A DNA stretch of 64,000 nt. Source: Thioalkalivibrio sp. K90mix (lineage in GTDB: Bacteria; Pseudomonadota; Gammaproteobacteria; Ectothiorhodospirales; Ectothiorhodospiraceae). The notes beneath the pieces were generated by a model. It was given only the letters and a program-made list of their open reading frames with translations. It did no database searches and was not told the origin of the DNA. Shown one piece after another: positions 53,508 through 60,853 of the stretch. Location of the stretch: assembly GCF_000025545.1 (NCBI RefSeq), contig NC_013889.1, positions 675,501-739,500 on the forward strand, given 5' to 3'. Made by a program: the position numbers and the translations under genes. Numbering within the stretch: the stretch's first letter is position 1; each line of letters opens with the position of its first letter.

Positions 53508-54488
53508 ATGTCGTCCCAACCGCATCCTACCGCCATGCGTTCCCTGACCTTCCACGGCCTGACCCCGGGGCCGCGACTGATCGTGCTGGGCGCGGTGCAT
53601 GGCAACGAGACCTGCGGCACGCAGGCGGCCGAGCGGCTGCATGACGAGCTGGAGAGCGGCGCGCGCCGCCTGCAGTGCGGGACGCTGACGCTGGTTCCGC
53701 GTACGAACCCGCTGGCCTACCAGTTGGGGCAGCGCATGGGCGAACGCAACCTGAACCGCAACCTGCGCGTGACCGAGGACCCGCAGGACTTCGAGGACCG
53801 CATTGCCAATGTACTGTGCCCGTTGCTCGCGGCCCACGACGTCCTGCTGGATCTGCACTCGTTTCATACCGGCGGTCAGCCGTTCATCATGCTCGGCCCG
53901 CGGAACAACGAGGGCGGGCTGGAGGGTTTCACCCGCGCCGGCGAGGAGGAAGCCCTGGCCGCCTGCCTGGGCCCGCGGCGCATGGTCGAGGGCTGGCTGG
54001 ATACCTACGCGCGCGGGGTCGCCCGGCGCATGAAGAACCCGAATGCCAGCCACCGCGCACAGATGCTCTCCACCGATCCCAGCTACGGCATCGGCACCAC
54101 CGAGTACATGCGTTCGCAGGGCGGTTACGGGGTGACGCTGGAATGCGGCCAGCACGACGACCCGCAGGCCCCTGTGATCGCCTACAACGCGATCCTCAAT
54201 ACGCTGGCTCATCTCGGCATGATCGAGGCCCCGGCCACGCCGGGGCAGGACGATCCGGAGGTCCTGCGCCTGGTTGAGGTGATCGACCGCGACCACCCCG
54301 ATGACCGGTTCGTTCGCGAGTGGAAGAGCTTCGATCCCCTGCACGAGGGTGATGTGATCGGTGTTCGAGCGGACGGGACCGAGGTGAAGGCGCCGGCCGA
54401 CGGCTTCATCGTGTTCCCCAACCCCGGCTCTCTGCCGGGTAACGAGTGGTTCTATCGCGCCGAGTTCAGTGACCGTCGCGTGGTCTGA
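53508..54488 (+). CDS. Succinylglutamate desuccinylase/aspartoacylase-family protein
   Basis: 326-residue zinc carboxypeptidase-fold protein. The zinc-binding amino-terminal motif is GAVHGNE, the second metal site region is LDLHSF, and the catalytic-glutamate region is LECGQHD. The protein ends in a small beta domain (ADGFIVFPNPGSLPGNEW) typical of the AstE/AspA-like family. Substrate unknown. It has an independent context between the c-di-GMP gene and a TSUP permease gene. Confidence 0.85.
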   Translation: MSSQPHPTAMRSLTFHGLTPGPRLIVLGAVHGNETCGTQAAERLHDELESGARRLQCGTLTLVPRTNPLAYQLGQRMGERNLNRNLRVTEDPQDFEDRIANVLCPLLAAHDVLLDLHSFHTGGQPFIMLGPRNNEGGLEGFTRAGEEEALAACLGPRRMVEGWLDTYARGVARRMKNPNASHRAQMLSTDPSYGIGTTEYMRSQGGYGVTLECGQHDDPQAPVIAYNAILNTLAHLGMIEAPATPGQDDPEVLRLVEVIDRDHPDDRFVREWKSFDPLHEGDVIGVRADGTEVKAPADGFIVFPNPGSLPGNEWFYRAEFSDRRVV

Positions 54489-54494
54489 CGCTTC

Positions 54495-55274
54495 GTGGAG
54501 TTCGCCCTTTCCGGCGTTGCTGCACTACTGTTTGCGGCCGGGTTTTTCGCCGGTGCCTTGAATGCCCTGGCCGGGGGCGGCAGCTTTCTTACGCTGCCGG
54601 CCCTGATGGCCGTGGGTGTCCCGCCGGTGGCGGCCAATGCCACCGGGACCGCCGCATTGCTGCCCGGGTATGCGGCCAGCCTGCTCGTCGATCACCGGCG
54701 CCTGCGCATTCTCTGGCGGGATCTGGGCATGCGCCTGCTGGCGCTGTTCCTGGTCGTGGGTGCGCTAGGCGGGGCGCTGGGCGCGGCCCTGCTCCTGCTG
54801 ACGGGCGACGCGCGTTTTCGGGCCTTCGTCCCCTGGCTGCTGTTGCTGGCGACACTGCTGTTCGCGCTGGGTCCGTGGCTGCAACGTCGTGCGGCCCATG
54901 TGGCCCACCCGGCACTGGTCCGGGTGGCGGGCGCGGGGCTCGGCTGTGTCTACGGTGGCTATTTCAACGGCGGGGTCGGCATCCTGCTGCTGGCGATCCT
55001 GCGGGGCCAGGGGATGAGCGATCTGGCGCAGGCCAATGCCCTGAAGAACCTGCTCTCCACGGTGCTGACGCTGATTGCCGTCGTGGTGTTTGTGGCGGGC
55101 GGGCAGGTGGTTGCGACCGGGCTATTGGCCGTCGGGGCTGGGGCTATTCTCGGTGCACGGGTCGGGATCGGGCTACTGGGGGTACTGCCCGAACCGTGGT
55201 ATCGGCACCTGGTTACGCTGGTGGGTGCCGGTACCACGGTGCTCTTCTTCGTCGATCCGGTCTGGCTGGGGTAG
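54495..55274 (+). CDS. TauE/SafE (TSUP) family permease
   Basis: 259-residue membrane protein with about eight helices. The amino-terminal pattern ALNALAGGGSFLTLPALMAVGVPP followed by ANATGTAALLPGY is typical of the family, which includes sulfite, sulfonate and sulfoacetate exporters. It starts with GTG six bases after the deacylase-like gene and is cotranscribed. In a sulfite-producing organism it may export sulfite, but substrate is not fixed by sequence. Confidence 0.88.
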   Translation: MEFALSGVAALLFAAGFFAGALNALAGGGSFLTLPALMAVGVPPVAANATGTAALLPGYAASLLVDHRRLRILWRDLGMRLLALFLVVGALGGALGAALLLLTGDARFRAFVPWLLLLATLLFALGPWLQRRAAHVAHPALVRVAGAGLGCVYGGYFNGGVGILLLAILRGQGMSDLAQANALKNLLSTVLTLIAVVVFVAGGQVVATGLLAVGAGAILGARVGIGLLGVLPEPWYRHLVTLVGAGTTVLFFVDPVWLG

Positions 55275-55345
55275 TTCTCTGGCGTTGGGTTGATGCAATG
55301 AGCATAGCGAATCGCATCGTTTTACCAGACCACCCCCGAGGACGC

Positions 55346-56398
55346 TTATTGCGTGGTGTGCTGAGGGCCGGTGCGCGCCTGTTGCAGGGCGTGGTCAAGG
55401 GTATCCAGCGCCCGGGCATCGGTCTCCGGAAGGATGGCCTCGATACGGGGACGGGTCCCGGCGGCGGGCGTTTCCATGGCTTCGAGACCGCCATCGTCGT
55501 CCACGCGGTTGATGCGCTGCCAGCCCTGATCGGTCCGCACGAGGCCCTTGAGGCGTTCCCCGGTGAAGCCGCTCACCAGTGCCTCAAGCGCCGCGTGATC
55601 GAGCGCCTGTGCCTCGGGCAGCAGCCAGCTGCGGCCAACATAGCCATCGCCCCGGGTGTCGATGGTCACGGGCTCGTCCGCGTGCTCGTGTGGCGCATGA
55701 TCGTGCCCATGGTCGTGATCGTGGGCATGATCGTGCTGGTCACCGGTGGACAGAAAGGCCCGGGCCTCCGGGAACAGGGCCCCGCCGCGTTCCAGCCGGG
55801 GGCGGTCCAGCCACGCCGATTCCACGCGCCCCTGGGTCGTCTCGATCACTAGCGGTCGCGGTGGTGGCATAGCGGCCACAAACGCCTGCAGGGCCTCGCG
55901 ATCCGCCTCGCTGTAGAGGTCGGCCTTGTTGGCCAGCAGGACATCGGCCAGTGCGATCTGGTCGTTCCAGTTCGGGTGCTCGCGGTGGCGTGGCGAAGAC
56001 AGGTGGCGGGCGTCCATGACCGTGATCGTGGCACGCAGGTCCAGCACGCCATCGTAGGGGGGCTGGGTGAGGGTGCGGATGATCTCGGCCGGGTGCCCGA
56101 GCCCGGTGGGCTCGATCAGGATGCGGTCGGGGTGCTGCGAGCGGATCAGCCGGTTCAGGCCGACGGTGAACATCTGCGCGGAGACGCAGCAAAGACAGCC
56201 GCCGGGGATCTCCTCCAGCGCGACGCCGGTATCCGCGAGCAGGCCGCCGTCTACCCCGATCTCGCCGAACTCGTTGACCAGCACGGCCCAGTGCTCGCCC
56301 TCGGGGCGCAGCGCGAGCAACTGGCGGATGGTGGTGGTCTTGCCTACCCCCAGAAAGCCAGTCACCAGGTGGGTGGGGATGTCATGGTGGGTGGTCAT
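55346..56398 (-). CDS. COG0523 (CobW/ZagA-like) metallochaperone GTPase
   Basis: 350-residue G3E GTPase. Walker A is GFLGVGKT (14-21), the COG0523 metal motif is CLCC (C68, C70, C71), and the NKAD base motif is LLANKADLY. A His-rich loop (DHAHDHDHGHDH, about 221-232) follows. The C-terminal CobW_C domain begins near 260. It likely delivers zinc or another metal to enzymes under limitation. The His-rich region parallels that of the NicO-type transporter at 43007. Confidence 0.9.
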   Translation of the reverse strand: MTTHHDIPTHLVTGFLGVGKTTTIRQLLALRPEGEHWAVLVNEFGEIGVDGGLLADTGVALEEIPGGCLCCVSAQMFTVGLNRLIRSQHPDRILIEPTGLGHPAEIIRTLTQPPYDGVLDLRATITVMDARHLSSPRHREHPNWNDQIALADVLLANKADLYSEADREALQAFVAAMPPPRPLVIETTQGRVESAWLDRPRLERGGALFPEARAFLSTGDQHDHAHDHDHGHDHAPHEHADEPVTIDTRGDGYVGRSWLLPEAQALDHAALEALVSGFTGERLKGLVRTDQGWQRINRVDDDGGLEAMETPAAGTRPRIEAILPETDARALDTLDHALQQARTGPQHTTQ

Positions 56399-56461
56399 GT
56401 GGTGTCGGCCTGGTTGGCGGGCGGACCCGGATCATGGGTCCACCACGCGATCGGTTTCGGT

Positions 56462-58003
56462 TTAGTCGTCGGCGCGCAGTTCGCCCTGATAGAACGCCGC
56501 GGCATCGTCGAACAGGGCCTCGTTGGTGTCCGCCCGCATGTACAGCATGTGCCCGCCGGGGTAGGCGCGCGGGATGATGCGCGAGTCGGCCTCGTCGCCG
56601 GCGGCGAACGCGATCTGGCCCAGCAGCCACTCGGTGGTGAAGTAGGGCGTGATCAGGTCCGCCTCGCCGTGCACGCTGAAGATGCGGAAGTCGCGGTTGA
56701 GTGAGAGGGCAGTGGCCAGTTCGTCCATTGCGGTGAAGTGCCCCTCGCGGCCGCTGGCTTCCCAGTCCCAGGCGCGGAACACGTTGCGGCTGAGCAGGCG
56801 GTACTGGTGCCCGTGTTCCCAGTCCAGGGTGTTGCGCAGGTGGTCCAGCATCGCGGTGGAAAGCGGGGCGGTCAGGCCATCGAGGATGGCGTCCGCTTGC
56901 GGCTGCAGGTGCGTGGGTACCGGGTCGAGGTTGTCGATGCCGCCGTCGTACAGGCTGACCAGTCGGCCTTCGTCCATCAGCAGGCCGCGCTGGGTCATGT
57001 CCAGCGTGATGCGCCCGCGCGTGGCCTTCAGGCGGTCGCGCGACAGTCCTGTAAAGCGGGCCACCTCGTCGATCCAGTCGTCGTCGATCTGCCCGGGGTG
57101 GATCAGGCCCTGCAGGTAGTCGCCCAGGGCGAAGGCCTCGGCCTCGTCCAGGCTGGGCGGATCGTCGCCCAGGCGGCCTTGTGCCTTCGCGGCGGCGGTG
57201 ATCGCCGGCAGGCTCAGGGCCCAGCCGATCGGGCGGGCAGTACCGTGTTCCAGCATGCCGTAGTCCAGCGCGGGCGAGATCAGCACCGTCCCGCTCAGGC
57301 TGATGCCGGAGCCCTTGGCGATGCGGGCCGGCAACGCGGCGGCGCGGTAGCCCCCGTAGCTTTCGCCTGCCAGGTACACCGGGTCGCCACGCCGGCCGTA
57401 CTCGTCCAGCCAGCGCTCCAGTGTCTCCTCCATCGCGGCCAGATCGCCGTCACGGGAGTAGTACTGATCGGCTTCGCCACCCATCACGCGCGAGAAGCCG
57501 GTCCCGACCGGGTCGATGAAGACCAGATCGGTGAACGCGAGCCAGGTCTTGGGGTTGTCGACCAGCCGGGGCGGGGTGGAGGCGGCGAGCCCCTGGTCGT
57601 CGGTTTCCAGCACCCGCGGGCCCAGGCCGCCCACGTTCAGGTAGGCCGAGGCCGCGCCGGGGCCGCCGTTGACCATGAAGGTGACCGGACGATCTTCGTC
57701 GCTGTCCACCGTGTAGCTGACGGTAAAGACCCGGGCGTCGGGTTCGTCCATCGACTCGCCCAGCGGGACATAGCCGACCGTGGCCTGGTAGTCGAGCGTG
57801 TTGCCGTCGAGCAATTCCAGCGAGTGCTCGGTGGTCACGGGGTCGGGCAGGGGCGGCGTCGGTTCGGTCTCGTCCGCCAGCAGCGGGGCGGACATCCCGG
57901 GGCCGATCAGCAGGCCGAACGCCAGCCCGTAGAGCGGGCTGGCGGCGGTATGCGATACAGGTACGGGTTTGAGCGGGCGTCGTGGCGGCGCCGTTATCAG
58001 CAT
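56462..58003 (-). CDS. Exported serine carboxypeptidase (S10 family)
   Basis: 513-residue S10-type alpha/beta-hydrolase with an amino-terminal export signal (about 1-45). The oxyanion-hole segment is VNGGPGAAS, the catalytic serine is in LAGESYGGYR, the aspartate region is GEADLITPYF and the histidine is in YPGGHMLYMR. All three catalytic residues appear present. Bacterial relatives trim peptide C-termini. It overlaps the FKBP-rhodanese gene by seven bases, so they share a transcript. Confidence 0.9.
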   Translation of the reverse strand: MLITAPPRRPLKPVPVSHTAASPLYGLAFGLLIGPGMSAPLLADETEPTPPLPDPVTTEHSLELLDGNTLDYQATVGYVPLGESMDEPDARVFTVSYTVDSDEDRPVTFMVNGGPGAASAYLNVGGLGPRVLETDDQGLAASTPPRLVDNPKTWLAFTDLVFIDPVGTGFSRVMGGEADQYYSRDGDLAAMEETLERWLDEYGRRGDPVYLAGESYGGYRAAALPARIAKGSGISLSGTVLISPALDYGMLEHGTARPIGWALSLPAITAAAKAQGRLGDDPPSLDEAEAFALGDYLQGLIHPGQIDDDWIDEVARFTGLSRDRLKATRGRITLDMTQRGLLMDEGRLVSLYDGGIDNLDPVPTHLQPQADAILDGLTAPLSTAMLDHLRNTLDWEHGHQYRLLSRNVFRAWDWEASGREGHFTAMDELATALSLNRDFRIFSVHGEADLITPYFTTEWLLGQIAFAAGDEADSRIIPRAYPGGHMLYMRADTNEALFDDAAAFYQGELRADD

Positions 58004-58752
58004 TGAGCGGTCTCCTCGTGATCGGGGCAGTCATGGCGTACGACACGGTCATCGTCCAGCCATTCCATGATCCCGTCGGTCACGTTGTAGATCTTGTCGT
58101 AGCCGAGCCCCTCCGACAGGGCCTGGGCGAGCGCGCTCGTGCGGTTACCGACGCGGCAGATCAGGATCACCTCGTCGTCGGAGTCGACCAGCGCGGTGAA
58201 CTGGCGGCCGAACTCCGGGTTGAGGCTGCCGTCTTCCTCGAACGCGGTGATGCGATGGCTGCCTTCCACCACGCCCGTCTCGGCCCACTCGTCCGGGCGG
58301 CGGATATCGACGATGGTAACCCCCTCGTCGAGCTTCTCGGCCAGTTCCTCGTTGTCCAGGCCGATGAACGGGGCGCGCTGGACCTCGACGACCTCCAATT
58401 CAAAACGCAGCGTGGCGTTCGGCGGGATGATGTTGCCGGCGCCGCGCTCGCCGTAGGCCAGCTCCGGCGGGATGATCGCCTCGCGTTTGCCGCCCTCGCG
58501 CATACCTTTGACCGCCTGCTCGAAGCCGGGGATCGTCTGGCCGGAGCCGATGGTCACGGACAAGGGCTGGCCGCCGCGGCTGGAGTCGAACTCGGAGCCG
58601 TCTTCCTCGAGCCGTCCAACGTAGTGGACCAGGGCGGTGTCGTGCCGTACGAGTTCGGGGCCCTCGCCCTCCTCGATGTCGCGAATCTCGAGGCTGTCGG
58701 CCAGTGCGAAGGCTGGGAACAGGAACAGGGCGAACAGAAACCACGCTTTCAT
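57997..58752 (-). CDS. Periplasmic FKBP-type prolyl isomerase fused to a rhodanese
   Basis: 251-residue fusion. Signal peptide at 1-17 (FLFALFLFPAFALA), FKBP domain at about 20-125 (VHYVGRLEEDGSEFDSSRGG, IPPELAYGERGAGNIIP), then a rhodanese domain at about 130-240 with active-site cysteine C199 in CRVGNRT and an upstream DIRRPDEW. It ends in three further residues including Cys. It may transfer sulfur or cyanide and help fold exported proteins. Start 58752 is seven bases after AAGGA; ATG 58755 is adjacent. It is divergent from the sulfite dehydrogenase genes across an AT-rich promoter region (58756-58947). Confidence 0.85.
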   Translation of the reverse strand: MKAWFLFALFLFPAFALADSLEIRDIEEGEGPELVRHDTALVHYVGRLEEDGSEFDSSRGGQPLSVTIGSGQTIPGFEQAVKGMREGGKREAIIPPELAYGERGAGNIIPPNATLRFELEVVEVQRAPFIGLDNEELAEKLDEGVTIVDIRRPDEWAETGVVEGSHRITAFEEDGSLNPEFGRQFTALVDSDDEVILICRVGNRTSALAQALSEGLGYDKIYNVTDGIMEWLDDDRVVRHDCPDHEETAQC

Positions 58753-58947
58753 CATTTTATCCTTATAAAGTGCAAGTTTTTGTTTTACAGGAGGGCTTTT
58801 ACAGGACCAGAAAATTGCTTCCAAAATTCCCTAAAAAACGCTTTGAAATGTATTTGAACTTGGTCTAAAAGGGTGATGGATCCCGGTTCGACAAGGCCTT
58901 GTTGAAGGGATCTTAACCGCAAGGATCCGTGCGACGGAGGAGCAATA

Positions 58948-60309
58948 ATGACCAAGAAACAAGAAAACCAGTTCTGGGACCGACTGCGTGGCGTAACGGA
59001 AGACGCCGGGGCGGACCCTCAGACCCTCGAGATCTTTGACGAAGCCGTCTCCCGGCGTCGTTTCATGGGCCGCATGGGCGTGGGCGGCGCTGCCCTGACG
59101 CTGTTCGGCTTTGGTGCTGGCACTGACGCGGCGATGCGCGGCCTGTTTGGGCGTGGCCTGATCCCGGCTGCCTGGGCGGACGAGGCGAACGGCCTTGAGG
59201 ACGAGCAGGCCAAGGCTGCGATGTCCGACTCCGGCAAGGAAGACGGCCTGATCGTGCACAACGATCGCCCGCTGAACGTTGAGACCCCGCCGCACCTGCT
59301 GGTGGACGAGGTCACCCCGGCCAGCCGCCATTTTGTGCGTAACAACGACCTGATCCCGCAGCAGGCGCTGGATCGCGACCCGAATGGCTGGTCGCTGAAG
59401 ATCGACGGCGAAGTGCACGAAGAGCTCGAGATCGGTCTCGACGACCTGAAGAGCATGGACAGCAAGGACCTGGTCCTGCACATCGAGTGCGGTGGCAACG
59501 GTCGCGCCAACTTCGACCCGCAGCCGCGTGGCAACCCCTGGGACCGCGGTGCAGTGGGCAACGCCAAGTGGACCGGCGTGCCGCTGAAGGACATCCTCGA
59601 GCGGGCCGGTGTGAAAGACAGCGCCGTGTACACCGCGCACGAGGGCTACGAGCCGATCCTGGGCGATCGCGGCCCGTTTTCCCGTGGCGTGCCAATCGAC
59701 AAGGCCATGGAAGAGCACACCATCGTGGCGTATCAGATGAACGGCGAAGACATCCCGGCCGCCCATGGCTTCCCGGTGCGCCTGGTCGTGCCGGGCTGGT
59801 ACGGCTCCTGCTCGCACAAGTGGCTGACCAACATCACCCTGCGTGATCAGGAACACGATGGCCGCGGCATGACCGGCTACTCCTACCGTATGCCGAAGTA
59901 CCCGGTGGCCCCGGGCGAGCGTCCGCCGGAAGAGGACATGAAGGTCGGCGGCCCGTGGCTGATCAAGTCCGTGATTACCGGTCCGAAGAAGGATACCGGT
60001 CTGGAGCGTGGCGAGACCGTCAAAGTCACCGGTCATGCCTGGGCGGGCGAGGACGAGGTCGCGGAAGTCTGGATCTCCACCGACTTTGGTCTCAACTGGG
60101 AGAAGGCCGACCTCAAGGGCGACCCGGTCAACAAGTACGCTTGGGTGCACTTCGAGAAGGAGCTGTCCTTCGAGAATCGCGGCTACTACGAGATCTGGGC
60201 CCGCGCCGTGGACGACAAGGGCAATACCCAGCCCATCGTCCAGCCATGGAACCCGCGTGGCTACGACGGCAACATCGTCCACAAGATCCCGGTCACCGTC
60301 GCTGCGTGA
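58948..60309 (+). CDS. sorA: Sulfite dehydrogenase molybdenum subunit (SorA/SoxC-like)
   Basis: 453-residue molybdoenzyme of the sulfite oxidase family. A Tat signal is at residues 35-60 (SRRRFMGRMGVGG, then a hydrophobic stretch), so it is periplasmic. The molybdenum-coordinating cysteine is C181 in IECGGNGR. The Mo-cofactor domain is followed by an Ig-like dimerisation domain (about 335-453; VKVTGHAWAGEDEVAEVWIS). It oxidises sulfite to sulfate with a c-type cytochrome acceptor, encoded next. Ribosome-binding site GGAGGAG precedes the ATG. SoxC is an alternative family name. Confidence 0.88.
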   Translation: MTKKQENQFWDRLRGVTEDAGADPQTLEIFDEAVSRRRFMGRMGVGGAALTLFGFGAGTDAAMRGLFGRGLIPAAWADEANGLEDEQAKAAMSDSGKEDGLIVHNDRPLNVETPPHLLVDEVTPASRHFVRNNDLIPQQALDRDPNGWSLKIDGEVHEELEIGLDDLKSMDSKDLVLHIECGGNGRANFDPQPRGNPWDRGAVGNAKWTGVPLKDILERAGVKDSAVYTAHEGYEPILGDRGPFSRGVPIDKAMEEHTIVAYQMNGEDIPAAHGFPVRLVVPGWYGSCSHKWLTNITLRDQEHDGRGMTGYSYRMPKYPVAPGERPPEEDMKVGGPWLIKSVITGPKKDTGLERGETVKVTGHAWAGEDEVAEVWISTDFGLNWEKADLKGDPVNKYAWVHFEKELSFENRGYYEIWARAVDDKGNTQPIVQPWNPRGYDGNIVHKIPVTVAA

Positions 60310-60370
60310 CAAACCTCCATACCCGGGGCATTATTTGCCCCGGGTTTCTTTTGAACAGAATGGAGTACGC

Positions 60371-60694
60371 ATGAAGCGTTTTGTAATGCTGTCGCTACTG
60401 GGGTTGGCGTTCGCGGCCCTGGCTTCGCCCGTTGTTGCCGAGGAGGCGATTTCCGAGGAAGAACAACAAGCCCAGGAAGAGAAGGCCGACGAGGTCTCGG
60501 CGACCAAGGAATTGTTTGAACAGACCTGTGCGGCCTGCCACGGCATCCGTCAGGCGACCAACCAGAACCTGTCACGCGACGATTGGAACTGGGTCATGGA
60601 CGACATGGAAGACTACGGCATGACCTGGCTGACCGATGAACAGCGGGATCAGATCGTGGACTACCTGGTGGAGAACCACGGCTACGGCGACTAG
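60371..60694 (+). CDS. sorB: Monohaem cytochrome c subunit of sulfite dehydrogenase (SorB-like)
   Basis: 107-residue exported cytochrome c. Signal peptide LLGLAFAALASPVVA, then an acidic linker (EEAISEEEQQAQEEK), the haem-binding motif CAACH in FEQTCAACHG, and a C-terminal methionine candidate in DYGMTWL. It would accept electrons from the molybdenum subunit and pass them to the respiratory chain. It starts 61 bases after sorA and is followed by a terminator. Confidence 0.9.
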   Translation: MKRFVMLSLLGLAFAALASPVVAEEAISEEEQQAQEEKADEVSATKELFEQTCAACHGIRQATNQNLSRDDWNWVMDDMEDYGMTWLTDEQRDQIVDYLVENHGYGD

Positions 60695-60732
60695 GCCGTA
60701 GCGGATGCTCCGCTGTCAGGAGCAGTATCTTC

Positions 60733-60757
60733 AGGCGCCCTGCGGGGCGCCTTTTTT
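60733..60757 (+). terminator. Intrinsic terminator after sorB
   Basis: Stem AGGCGCCC (60733-60740) / GGGCGCCT (60745-60752), loop TGCG, followed by TTTTT. Confidence 0.88.
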
Positions 60758-60853
60758 ATGGCGCCCCGGTGTAGCCGGGCGACCCGCGTCCGCTTCACGA
60801 GCCTGCCCGTTGCCAGCACATTACCCGTGGGTGTGGCCGGGTCTCGTGGTGGA

